NCBI GenBank assembly: GCA_902812455.1
Contig: CADDZH010000100.1
Coordinates: forward strand, 1 to 19,902
Reading direction: 5' to 3'
Origin: Chloroflexota bacterium
GTDB lineage: Bacteria > Chloroflexota > Ktedonobacteria > Ktedonobacterales > Ktedonobacteraceae
Length of the DNA stretch: 19,902 nt
Shown here: piece by piece, positions 7,927-15,389 of the stretch
Layout of the letters: each line of letters opens with the position of its first letter
Position numbering within the stretch: the first letter of the stretch is position 1
Notes under the pieces: generated by a model
What the model saw: the letters and a program-made list of their open reading frames with translations, nothing else
Databases searched by the model: none
What the model was told of the DNA's origin: nothing
Translations under genes and position numbers: made by a program

Positions 7927-7964
7927 AGAACATTTATTCTAGTAAGATAGAACAAATGTTCCAA
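7927..7964 (-). promoter_or_regulatory. Minus-strand promoter covered by two LexA-like boxes
   Basis: AGAACATTTATTCT (7927-7940) and AGAACAAATGTTCC (7949-7962) fit the GAAC-N4-GTTC pattern known for LexA of Gram-positive bacteria; the second is exact, the first has one mismatch. Their centres are 22 bp apart, two helical turns. On the minus strand TTGGAA (7959-7964) and TAGAAT (7936-7941) are 17 bp apart and lie over the boxes, so a bound protein would block this promoter. It reads toward the FG-GAP-like gene. A third, weaker box AGAACGAATTTTCT is at 8006-8019. The regulator is unknown. Confidence 0.4.
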
Positions 7965-8092
7965 ATAGGAGTGTACCATAAATTTGGGAAATTACAAGAG
8001 GTTTTAGAACGAATTTTCTATCTCTCAGAAAAGTCGTTTTTGCGCCTTTCGCATGTATCGCTTTGTCATGGATGCGATTGAGCAAGCAAGCA

Positions 8093-8177
8093 GGGCGGGG
8101 ACAAGCCACCGCCCCTACTATGGTACGGCTGTGCAGGCCGAGGCGTATCATGGGAGGAGCGACCCTTATGGCCGCCC
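8093..8177 (-). repeat. Dispersed GTAGGGGC-type repeat upstream of the TetR gene
   Basis: On the minus strand it starts near GGGCGGCCATAAGGGTCGCTCC and ends with GTAGGGGCGGTGGCTTGTCCCCGCCC, two hairpin-forming parts separated by about 35 bp. The GTAGGGGC...CGCCC layout matches 13589-13613. Together with the features listed separately it accounts for the 7731-8262 gene-free stretch; no convincing gene was seen there. Confidence 0.5.
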
Positions 8178-8207
8178 TTGACGCATTACATCTCTCCGTT
8201 CTATCAT
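8178..8207 (+). promoter_or_regulatory. Promoter of the tetR-mqn operon
   Basis: TTGACG (8178-8183) and TATCAT (8202-8207) are 18 bp apart, placing the start of transcription near 8214, just before the palindromic operator. The -35 abuts the end of the dispersed repeat. Confidence 0.5.
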
Positions 8208-8220
8208 ATCAATGAAAGTT

Positions 8221-8238
8221 ACCGACTGACACGTCGGT
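8221..8238. promoter_or_regulatory. Palindromic operator for the TetR-family regulator
   Basis: ACCGAC-TGACAC-GTCGGT has perfect 6-bp arms, a size and form typical of TetR-family operators. It lies between the predicted transcription start and the TetR start codon, so binding would block initiation or early elongation of the whole tetR-mqn operon. Confidence 0.55.
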
Positions 8239-8262
8239 TTGTTGATTAATGAAAAAAGTGAG

Positions 8263-8880
8263 ATGAATAAAGAAAAACAGTTGGACGAGCACCCACACAG
8301 GGATAAAGAAGCTACCCGCCAGCGCATTCTCGAGGCGGCGGAAGCGGTTTTTGCCGAAAAAGGCTATCATGGGGCGGTTGTCGATGATATCGTGCGCACC
8401 GCCGACATGTCCAAAGGCGGGTTTTACTTCCATTTTCCCAACAAGCAGGGCATCTTCCTGGCCCTCATGGATGCGCTTACACCTCGCCTGATCCAGGCTG
8501 CCGAACGTGCCATTGCGCAAGAGACGGAGCCGGTAGCCAGGGTTGATGCGGCCCTGCATACCGTCCTGGATACGTTTTCTCGCCACCGCCGCCTGAGCAA
8601 GATTTTGCTCATTGAAGCTGTTGGTCTTGGTCATGGTTTCGAGGAAAAGCTGATGGAGATACGAGCGCAGGTTGCCGGAGTCATTCAGAAATACCTGGAC
8701 CAGGCCGTGGCAGAAGGGGCTATTGCTCCTATTGATACCAGGACGGCGTCTTTCGCCTGGCTGGGTGCCATCAACGAGATCGTTGTGCGCTGGCTCGTTA
8801 CAGGTGAGCCAGAGCATCTTGAAGATATTGTTCCTTCGCTGCGAGCGTTATTGCTGCGCAGCGTCGGACTACAGGTGTAG
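8263..8880 (+). CDS. TetR/AcrR-family transcriptional regulator
   Basis: 205 residues from ATG 8263; TTG codons at 8239 and 8242 would add 7-8 residues and cannot be excluded, as no start has a strong ribosome site. Residues about 14-62 form the TetR helix-turn-helix: ATRQRILEAAEAVFAEKGY, then VDDIVRTADMSKGGFYFHFPNKQGIF, which is the most conserved part of the family. The rest is the helical ligand-binding and dimer domain; the ligand cannot be predicted. A perfect palindrome lies 25 bp upstream, suggesting autorepression. The stop is 10 bp before mqnE, so the regulator is the first gene of the menaquinone operon and probably controls it. Confidence 0.88.
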   Translation: MNKEKQLDEHPHRDKEATRQRILEAAEAVFAEKGYHGAVVDDIVRTADMSKGGFYFHFPNKQGIFLALMDALTPRLIQAAERAIAQETEPVARVDAALHTVLDTFSRHRRLSKILLIEAVGLGHGFEEKLMEIRAQVAGVIQKYLDQAVAEGAIAPIDTRTASFAWLGAINEIVVRWLVTGEPEHLEDIVPSLRALLLRSVGLQV

Positions 8881-8890
8881 AAAGGGCATC

Positions 8891-9985
8891 ATGTTACAGG
8901 TTACATTTCCAGAAACCGCTTTGAGCGATATCGTCGATAAGGTTGAGTGCGGCGAGCGTTTGAGTGTTGAAGATGGTGTGCGCCTTTATGAATCAAGCGA
9001 CCTGATGACCGTTGGCATGCTGGCCGACCGTGTTAACCGCGCTAAGAATGGAAATAGAGTCTATTTTAACCAGAACAGGCATATCAACTACACCAATATT
9101 TGTGAGGCCCATTGCAGCTTTTGCGGCTTCCGCCGTGACGAAGGAGAAGACGGCGCCTATTTGATGAGCGTCGATGATATTCTCAAAGCAGCAGCCACGG
9201 CTGGCCCGGATGTCACGGAATTTCACATCGTTGCCGGCAATCACCCTGGCTTACCATTCAACTACTACACCGGTATGATGGCTGCGCTCAAGCGCGAGTA
9301 CCCACACGTTCACATCAAGGCCTTTACTGCCGTTGAAATTTTCTTCTTCTCCCAGATATACAACATGAGTGTGGAGGATATCCTGCGCAAATTGATCGAC
9401 GCGGGCCTCGGCTCAATGCCTGGTGGCGGCGCTGAAATCTTTAGCCCGCGCGTGCGTGCCAAAATTTGCCCTGAAAAGGCCAACGCCGAGCAGTGGCTGG
9501 ATGTTCATCGCACCGCTCATCGCCTGGGGCTGCGCACCAACGCCACAATGCTCTATGGCACTATCGAGACCCGGCGCGAGCGCGTAGAGCACATGGTCAT
9601 GCTGCGCGAGCTGCAAGATGAGACCGGCGGTTTCAATTGCTTTATTCCACTGGCATACCAGCCGAAACTGGCGCGTTCCGGCTCCAAGAGCGAAACGACC
9701 GGCGTGGATGACTTAAAAACCATTGCCATCAGCCGCTTGATGCTCGACAACTTCCAGCACATCAAAGCCTACTGGATCGATCTCGGCCCCAAGCTGGCAC
9801 AGGTCGCCCTTACCTGCGGCGCCGACGACCTGGATGGCACCATCGTCGAAGAGCGTATCAGCCATGCCCAGCGCTCCTTTGCTCCGCTCGGATTGAAGCT
9901 CTCTGAGCTGGTGCGACTGATCAAAGAGGCCGGGCGCCAACCTGTTGAGCGCGATACCCTCTATAATGTGATTCGTGAGTGGTAA
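8891..9985 (+). CDS. mqnE: Aminofutalosine synthase MqnE (radical SAM)
   Basis: 364 residues from ATG 8891, with AAAGGG 4-5 bases upstream. The frame is open further upstream through the tetR gene, but that part is a shadow. MqnE joins 3-[(1-carboxyvinyl)oxy]benzoate to SAM-derived adenosine, giving 6-amino-6-deoxyfutalosine. The radical-SAM cluster motif C71-x3-C75-x2-C78 (CEAHCSFCGF) follows HINYTNI. SMPGGGAEIF and the C-terminal WIDLGPKLAQVALTCGADDLDGT are typical of the MqnE/MqnC group; the ThiH-like length and CEAHC rather than CIIDC point to MqnE. It is a paralogue of the mqnC gene two places downstream, with mqnA between them. Confidence 0.88.
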   Translation: MLQVTFPETALSDIVDKVECGERLSVEDGVRLYESSDLMTVGMLADRVNRAKNGNRVYFNQNRHINYTNICEAHCSFCGFRRDEGEDGAYLMSVDDILKAAATAGPDVTEFHIVAGNHPGLPFNYYTGMMAALKREYPHVHIKAFTAVEIFFFSQIYNMSVEDILRKLIDAGLGSMPGGGAEIFSPRVRAKICPEKANAEQWLDVHRTAHRLGLRTNATMLYGTIETRRERVEHMVMLRELQDETGGFNCFIPLAYQPKLARSGSKSETTGVDDLKTIAISRLMLDNFQHIKAYWIDLGPKLAQVALTCGADDLDGTIVEERISHAQRSFAPLGLKLSELVRLIKEAGRQPVERDTLYNVIREW

Positions 9986-9987
9986 TC

Positions 9988-10917
9988 ATGAACAAGAAAT
10001 CCGTAGGGGCCGATTTATCGCGCCCAACGCCGATTTATCGGCATTCATCCTCGCCATCACCGGTATCGGATTATTCTGTCAATATCCATAATTATACGCC
10101 CATATTGGGGATTTTCCCTTACTTGAATGTGCAGCCTGTCTATTATGGCCTGCTTCATGGCCAGCAGCATGACCAGGTCAACCTGGTCTCGGGTGTGCCA
10201 ACGCGCCTGAATGCTGCCTTGCTGAACGGCGAGATTGATCTTTCCAGCGTCTCCGCCTTCGCTTACGCGGAGCACTGCCGCGAGCTGCGGCTTATCCCGC
10301 ACCTCTCGATCAGTGCGCCGGGCGCTGTGGAAAGCGTGCTGCTGTTCAGCCGCTACGGCGATTGGCTTGCCCTGGATGGCAAGAAGGTTGCGGTCACGAA
10401 CCACTCGGCTTCGGCTGTGAATTTGTTGCGCGTATTGTGCAAGCATCGCTATCACATCGAGCCGCGTTTTGTGACCATGCCATCCGATCTGGAAGCAATG
10501 TTTGCAACCTGCGATGCCGCGCTGGTCATCGGCGATACAGCCCTGATCGAAGGGAATCGCAGGCGCGAGATCGCGGGCGTGGGCGTTCCTAGCGTGTTCG
10601 ACCTGGGACAGGAATGGGCTGCATGGACTGGCCTGCCCTTCGTTTTTGGTGCCTGGGCAGCGCGCACGGACCGTGCGGAAGCCATCTATAGGAGTTGTAT
10701 CCTGGATGAACTCTATCGTTCCAAAGCCGAGGGACTGGCCCACATCGACGAGATTGGCCAGGAATATGCTGCACGGATTGGTCTCCCACCTGAAGTCATC
10801 GCCCATTACCTGCGGCAGATGACTTATGATCTGAGCGAGGCCGATCTGGAGGGCTGGCGCCTGTTCCTGGAATTGAGCTTGCCAGACTTCAAGTGGAGCG
10901 ATGTGCGCTGGCTGTAA
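9988..10917 (+). CDS. mqnA: Chorismate dehydratase MqnA with repeat-derived N-terminal extension
   Basis: 309 residues from ATG 9988, 2 bp after the mqnE stop; a GTG at 9979 overlaps mqnE and would add three residues. MqnA dehydrates chorismate to 3-[(1-carboxyvinyl)oxy]benzoate, the first futalosine-pathway step, with a periplasmic-binding-protein fold. Family features: LGIFPYLNVQPVYYGL near residues 41-56, GVPTRLNAALLNGEIDLSSVSAFAYA, then SISAPGAVESVLLFS and LVIGDTALI. MqnA proteins usually begin at about the LGIFPYLN position. Here roughly 37 extra residues precede it, and part (VGADLSRPTPIYRH) is encoded by a dispersed repeat. No in-frame ATG or GTG near the usual start offers a shorter form, so the extension is probably translated. 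Confidence 0.87.
   Translation: MNKKSVGADLSRPTPIYRHSSSPSPVSDYSVNIHNYTPILGIFPYLNVQPVYYGLLHGQQHDQVNLVSGVPTRLNAALLNGEIDLSSVSAFAYAEHCRELRLIPHLSISAPGAVESVLLFSRYGDWLALDGKKVAVTNHSASAVNLLRVLCKHRYHIEPRFVTMPSDLEAMFATCDAALVIGDTALIEGNRRREIAGVGVPSVFDLGQEWAAWTGLPFVFGAWAARTDRAEAIYRSCILDELYRSKAEGLAHIDEIGQEYAARIGLPPEVIAHYLRQMTYDLSEADLEGWRLFLELSLPDFKWSDVRWL
10001..10042 (+). repeat. Dispersed GTAGGGGC repeat inside the mqnA coding region
   Basis: Starts CCGTAGGGGCC and holds two copies of CGATTTATCG (10011-10020 and 10031-10040); the second sits in a hairpin GCCGAT-TT-ATCGGC. It matches the copy at 16558-16590 over its first 31 bases apart from a few substitutions and one extra base, and the minus-strand copy at 1463-1506. 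Confidence 0.65.
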
Positions 10918-10933
10918 ATAGAAGGGAATAATT

Positions 10934-12031
10934 ATGCAGACTACGATACATACATCCGATATCATCAAAAAGGCACTTGATGGGGAGCGACTTTCGCTGG
11001 AAGAAGGCGTGCGCCTGTTCGATGAAGCTGATCTGGACGAACTGCGTGTGGCGGCAGATACGATTCGCCAGCGCCGCCATCCTGATGGAGTTGTTACCTT
11101 CCTGGTAGACCGGAACATCAACTACACCAACGTCTGCATCATCGACTGCGGTTTTTGCGCCTTCTATCGCAAGCCGGCCAGCCCGGAAGGCTACTTGCTG
11201 ACCAACGAGCAGATCGGCAAGAAGATCGAAGAGTTGCTAGCATGGGGTGGAACGCGCATCCTCTTGCAGGGCGGCGTCCATCCCTATCTCAAGCTGGATT
11301 ACTACATTGATTTGCTGCGCTACATCAAAGAGCGCTACGAGATACAGGTTGATGCCTTCTCGCCCATCGAGATACAGAATATTGCGCGTATCATGAAGCG
11401 ACCTCAGGCAGAGATTTTACACGAGCTGCACCTGGCAGGCATGGATGGTCTCCCCGGCGGCGGCGCTGAAATCCTGGATGATCGCACTCGCATGAGCATC
11501 AGTCCTCACAAAGGCTCGTGGCGCGAATGGATCAATTCCATGCGTTTAGCACAGCGAGAAGGCATGACCACATCTGCGACAATGGTATTTGGCTTTGGCG
11601 AGACAACCGAGGAACGCATACAGCATCTCTTGCGGCTGAGGGAGTTGCAGGAGGAGAGCCTCGCCTATAATGGGAATGGCTTCACCTCATTCATCTGCTG
11701 GGGCTACCAGCCGGATAATACAAAGCTGGGCGGCAAGCGCGTACAGGGCGAAGAATACTTGCGCATGGTGGCGGTCTCGCGCTTGATGCTCGATAACTTT
11801 GCTAACCTGAGCGCATCGTGGCCCTCACATGGCGTGGAACTGGCCAGGCAGGCGCTGCATTATGGAGCGAACGACTTCGGCAGCACGATGATGGAGGAAA
11901 ACGTGGTGAGCGCGGCAGGCAGCGGGACAGGAACGTGCCAGACACCACAGGCAATCATCGAGCATATCCGGGCTGGCGGCTTCAAGGCCTCAAAACGAGA
12001 TAGTAATTACAAGGTGCTGGAGAGATATTAA
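10934..12031 (+). CDS. mqnC: Cyclic dehypoxanthinyl futalosine synthase MqnC (radical SAM)
   Basis: 365 residues, ATG 10934, with AGAAGGGA about 7 bases upstream and 16 bp after mqnA. MqnC cyclises dehypoxanthine futalosine to the spiro compound that MqnD then cleaves. The cluster motif C68-x3-C72-x2-C75 is in NYTNVCIIDCGFCAFYR, typical of MqnC; RILLQGGVHPYLKLDYY, GLPGGGAEIL, and HYGANDFGSTMMEENVVSAAG near the end also fit. The C-terminus AIIEHIRAGGFKASKRDSNY is the usual one. Its stop shares the four bases TTAA with the stop of the convergent sedolisin gene. mqnD and mqnB were not found in the window. Confidence 0.9.
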   Translation: MQTTIHTSDIIKKALDGERLSLEEGVRLFDEADLDELRVAADTIRQRRHPDGVVTFLVDRNINYTNVCIIDCGFCAFYRKPASPEGYLLTNEQIGKKIEELLAWGGTRILLQGGVHPYLKLDYYIDLLRYIKERYEIQVDAFSPIEIQNIARIMKRPQAEILHELHLAGMDGLPGGGAEILDDRTRMSISPHKGSWREWINSMRLAQREGMTTSATMVFGFGETTEERIQHLLRLRELQEESLAYNGNGFTSFICWGYQPDNTKLGGKRVQGEEYLRMVAVSRLMLDNFANLSASWPSHGVELARQALHYGANDFGSTMMEENVVSAAGSGTGTCQTPQAIIEHIRAGGFKASKRDSNYKVLERY

Positions 12032-13428
12032 CCCTGTTGCTCCATCTGGATAATCTCCATCAGCAGCGCCGTCGCATCAGGGCTGCCCCAACCGGTGACC
12101 GGATCCCAGCCGGGAGTGCAGGTGTACCCCTTGATACCATCCACGCTATTGTTGCAAGCAGTGATATCGTGATACGAAGCCTGGTAATTGCTGCTGTTGC
12201 CGATCTTGTACAGGGAGGGATTGAGGAAGCCCAATGTATGACCGGAAAGCTGGCTGGCAAGCTGGTTGGCGCCGGCAACCAGACCGGCCCATTGTGGCGA
12301 GCCTTCGCTCGTGCCACCGATGAAATAGTAGCCAGCATTCTTAGCGCCGAGGAAGCTAAGGTAGATTAAAATAGGCGTGCCAGGATCGGCATCGTAGGCA
12401 ACATCGGGCAGGCCACGATAGCCATTGAGGAGAGCCTGGTCAGAGGGATTGAGATTGTTTTGCTGGTAATCTAGCTCTTTGAAGTACTGGCTCACGCCGC
12501 CCCCCGAACTATTCCAGGCAACTTCTGATTGGTAATTCCCGTTCGTATCCACCGTGAGGCTGGTGCCGCCCACGGCTGTAACATAAGGAGACGAAGCCGG
12601 GAAATTGACAGTACGGGACGGATAGGTATTGCCCTGTGCGTCAGGGTTGGCAACGCCAGAATCGCCGGACGAGGCGAAGACCGTGATGCCATCCGCCGCT
12701 GCATCTTTGTAGAAATTGTTGAAGTCAGTAAGCAGGCGCTGGCCATTGGGAGTAGTCGAGAGCGCGTTTTCTGTTGCGCCCCAGCTCTGAGAGATGATCT
12801 GGCCCAGGTGGTTATCAAGGGCGTACTGTTCCAGTTGCAGGAACTGCTGCATACCCTGGCCATCTTGCGTCTCAGCGACCGGGCTGGTCATCAAGACGAT
12901 ATTTGCGCCTGGAGCCATGGCGTGCGCCCATTCAACATCTACCGTTGTCTCAGCAGCCCAGCTTGCCATCGTTGAGTCGGTTGGATCAAAGGATGTTGTT
13001 CCAAGTGGAGCATAGATCTTAAACGAGGGAGGATCGGGTAGGCTATAGCCAGTATCGAAGGTATGCAAGTCCTGCTGAATCGTGGGGCTGCCGAACGAGT
13101 CGATGATCACGATAGATTGACCTTCGCCGTCGTAACCCTTGTTCAGGAGCGCATCGATGCCGTAGGCTTTGCGCATCTCCTGCGGGCTGTAACAGGGTAT
13201 ACCAGCCTGCTGGCGGCATTGTTGATCTGTGGGAGGAAGCGCGCCGCTGAGGGCCATACTGTAGCGATGGCCCTTGAAGACAATGGAAGGCATTGTGGGG
13301 TTGGCCTTTGCAGCATAAATAATGATCCCAGCCCTGAAGAAATAGAGCAGGCAGAAACCCAGCACGAAGCTGGTAGTGAGCAAAGATAGCGCAACTCGCC
13401 ACCGGATAGATGCGTTCAAATGTTTCAA
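12028..13428 (-). CDS. Sedolisin (S53) serine-carboxyl protease lacking a visible pro-domain
   Basis: 466 residues from TTG 13428, chosen for GGGGGAG with a 6-base spacer. Residues about 12-40 are a membrane helix (signal peptide or anchor). The catalytic domain starts near YSPQEMRKAYGID (80-92). Sedolisin residues are all present: E160 and D164 in the E-x3-D motif, D256 in SSGDSG (oxyanion), and S374 in GGTSEGSP. The C-terminal DITA...GWDPVTGWGSP fits the calcium site. Sedolisins usually carry an inhibitory pro-domain of about 150-190 residues; here only about 40 residues separate helix and catalytic domain. Activity outside the cell, probably at acidic pH, follows from the family. It overlaps mqnC tail-to-tail by 4 bp. 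Confidence 0.87.
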   Translation of the reverse strand: MKHLNASIRWRVALSLLTTSFVLGFCLLYFFRAGIIIYAAKANPTMPSIVFKGHRYSMALSGALPPTDQQCRQQAGIPCYSPQEMRKAYGIDALLNKGYDGEGQSIVIIDSFGSPTIQQDLHTFDTGYSLPDPPSFKIYAPLGTTSFDPTDSTMASWAAETTVDVEWAHAMAPGANIVLMTSPVAETQDGQGMQQFLQLEQYALDNHLGQIISQSWGATENALSTTPNGQRLLTDFNNFYKDAAADGITVFASSGDSGVANPDAQGNTYPSRTVNFPASSPYVTAVGGTSLTVDTNGNYQSEVAWNSSGGGVSQYFKELDYQQNNLNPSDQALLNGYRGLPDVAYDADPGTPILIYLSFLGAKNAGYYFIGGTSEGSPQWAGLVAGANQLASQLSGHTLGFLNPSLYKIGNSSNYQASYHDITACNNSVDGIKGYTCTPGWDPVTGWGSPDATALLMEIIQMEQQG

Positions 13429-13510
13429 CTATGCTCCCCCCATCACATAGCAGCTTAACATTCGGCAGTCTACAAGTACGTGGAGAATATGTATGCGGTT
13501 GGTATGATCA

Positions 13511-13539
13511 AAGGTACCATGAAAAGCGAGTAAAGTCAA
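13511..13539 (-). promoter_or_regulatory. Possible promoter of the sedolisin gene
   Basis: On the minus strand TTGACT (13534-13539) and TACCTT (13511-13516) are 17 bp apart, with TG before the -10. The start would lie about 75 bases upstream of the TTG start codon. The -10 is weak. Confidence 0.3.
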
Positions 13540-13588
13540 TGGTTCAGAACTGATCATTACCCTTATCTGTCATGGGCAGGAATGGAGG

Positions 13589-13644
13589 GTAGGGGCGATG
13601 CTTGCCATCGCCCTTCTTCCTCGTTGGCCCGATGGCAAGGGTGG
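13589..13644 (+). repeat. Dispersed GTAGGGGC repeat upstream of the lactate permease
   Basis: GTAGGGGCGATGCTTGCCA begins a hairpin with perfect arms GGGCGATG/CATCGCCC; a second, related part follows (GGCCCGATGGCAAGGGTGG). The remainder of the 13429-13728 gene-free stretch shows only promoter-like AT-rich sequence and AAGGAGG at about 13711-13717. Confidence 0.5.
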
Positions 13645-13728
13645 AAATGGGAAAATACCTGGGATAAAATAACAGCAGGAAGGCATTTTCGTTGTCCTTG
13701 ATACAGGAAAGGAGGAATTATTCAGGCC

Positions 13729-15387
13729 ATGTTTCACCAGGTACTTAATCCGCTAGGGAATCTTGGTTTGACAGTACTGGCCGCACTCATCCCGGTCGTG
13801 GTGCTGCTGGTGCTATTGGCAGCCTTTCGCGTCACCGCCTGGCTTGCCACGTTGATCGGATCTATTATCACCTTAATTGTGGCTATTTTGTTGTGGCACC
13901 TGCCAATCGTCAATGGAATCCAGTCCTATCTCATAGGGAGCGCCAACGGTATCTGGGCCGTAGACTGGATTACCTTCTGGGGTGTAGTCATCTTCAATAC
14001 GCTCAAGCTAACCGGCCTTTTCGATGCCTTCAAAAACTGGTTAGTTGAGCAGGCTACAGCCGATGTGCGTGTCCAGGCAATTTTGCTGGCCTGGGCCTTC
14101 GGGGCACTGCTAGAAGGATTGGTGGGTTTCGGTTATCCCTGGGCAGTGATCGCCCCTATTCTGATCGCTCTGGGAGTTCTGGAGCTGGATGCGATCCGGG
14201 TGGCGGCGATAGCCAACAACGCTCCGGTCTCATATGGTGCGCTGGGAGCGCCAATTATCGCACTGGCAGCGGTAACCGGGCTGCCGCTGCTGGCATTATC
14301 AGGTTCAGTTGGGAAGATTGTGGCCATACTGGCGCTGTTGCCCCCATGGGTGCTGATCTACCTGGTAAGCGGCTTCAAGGGATTTCGTGAAGGCTGGCCA
14401 CTGGCAGTGGTAGGGTCACTGGCCTACATTGCGGGCCAGTTCCCGGTCTCGCAATTCCTGGGCCCCTATCTCCCCGACATCATTGGCGCATTGGTTTGTT
14501 TTGGCGCTCTGCTCCTGCTGCTGAAGCTCTGGCGTCCAAAGACCGTGCTGGGCTATGGAGGAGTGGAGCTGAGCGCAGAAGCTCAACAGGCAGAGCTTGC
14601 CACTGACGTTGGCGATCCTGCACCTGGAGCCGCAGACCCACCAGGCGAAGCCCAACCCGCTCCATCGGCATATTCGGTCTTTGAGGCTCTGGTACCATTC
14701 CTGATCCTCATTGTGGTTGTGGTGCTATGGACAGGCCCCTGGTCTCCCCTGCCGAAGATCAGCCCGTACAGCTTCGTGCTGAAGGCTGTCTCTTCCATCA
14801 GCCATAAGGCTACATCCGTCTCCTACCCCTTTACACCCTTTATCGCGGGAACCTCGATCCTGGTCTCCTGGCTGGTGTCGTTACTCTTTATCCGCCCTAG
14901 CATTGGGGTTCTGGGAGAGGTGTTCCGGGAGACTTTCCGCCAGATGTGGGGAGCTTTGCTGGTCGGCGTCTTCATCTTCGGCCTGGCATTCGTCTTCAAC
15001 TACTCCGGTATGGCGGCATCGCTGGCCTACGGCTTTTCAAAAGTAGGTCCGGCTTTCATCCTGCTTGCTCCTATCCTGGGATGGATCGGTGTAGCGCTTT
15101 CGGGCAGCAACACATCCACCAACAGTTTGTTTGGCCTGGTGCAGGTTCAGGTGGGCAGGCTGCTCGGCTTCCCCGTGTTGTTACTGCCTTCCTTGAACTC
15201 GGTAGGAGCCGAAGTAGGCAAGCCGGTTGCTCCACAGACGGCAAGTGTAGGCGTCTCTACCACCAAGTTCGTGCGCAACGAGGGCCAGGTCATTCGCCAT
15301 AACATGGGATGGACGCTGGTTCTGCTGGCCTGGCTCATCATCGTCGGGCTGATCTATTACTTCCTGCTGCCGGGAGCAATGCGATAG
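13729..15387 (+). CDS. lctP: L-lactate permease (LctP/LldP family)
   Basis: 552 residues, matching the usual length of about 550. It is a proton-coupled importer of lactate (family members also carry glycolate) with 12 or more membrane helices. Family features: the N-terminal VLAALIPVVVLLVLLAAF, ILLAWAFGALLEGLVGFGYPWAVIAPILIALG, NNAPVSYGALGAPI, and near the end LSGSNTSTNSLFGLVQVQ plus VGKPVAPQTASVG. A hydrophilic Ala/Pro-rich loop (about 283-318) sits mid-protein. AGGAGG lies about 13 bases before the ATG, rather far; an ATT codon three codons upstream is better spaced and could be an unusual start. The amidohydrolase starts 2 bp after the stop, so the two are co-transcribed. Confidence 0.88.
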   Translation: MFHQVLNPLGNLGLTVLAALIPVVVLLVLLAAFRVTAWLATLIGSIITLIVAILLWHLPIVNGIQSYLIGSANGIWAVDWITFWGVVIFNTLKLTGLFDAFKNWLVEQATADVRVQAILLAWAFGALLEGLVGFGYPWAVIAPILIALGVLELDAIRVAAIANNAPVSYGALGAPIIALAAVTGLPLLALSGSVGKIVAILALLPPWVLIYLVSGFKGFREGWPLAVVGSLAYIAGQFPVSQFLGPYLPDIIGALVCFGALLLLLKLWRPKTVLGYGGVELSAEAQQAELATDVGDPAPGAADPPGEAQPAPSAYSVFEALVPFLILIVVVVLWTGPWSPLPKISPYSFVLKAVSSISHKATSVSYPFTPFIAGTSILVSWLVSLLFIRPSIGVLGEVFRETFRQMWGALLVGVFIFGLAFVFNYSGMAASLAYGFSKVGPAFILLAPILGWIGVALSGSNTSTNSLFGLVQVQVGRLLGFPVLLLPSLNSVGAEVGKPVAPQTASVGVSTTKFVRNEGQVIRHNMGWTLVLLAWLIIVGLIYYFLLPGAMR

Positions 15388-15389
15388 TG

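Noticed and set aside
8209..8817. 202-codon minus-strand ORF
   Set aside because: Antisense to the TetR gene with a clear helix-turn-helix; no domain seen.
8672..8890. Upstream extension of mqnE by 73 codons
   Set aside because: It overlaps the tetR gene, and ATG 8891 has its own ribosome site and matches the family start.
10057..11121. 354-codon minus-strand ORF opposite mqnA and mqnC
   Set aside because: It lies antisense to two well-recognised enzymes, is Ser/Arg-rich and shows no domain; a shadow of GC-biased codons.
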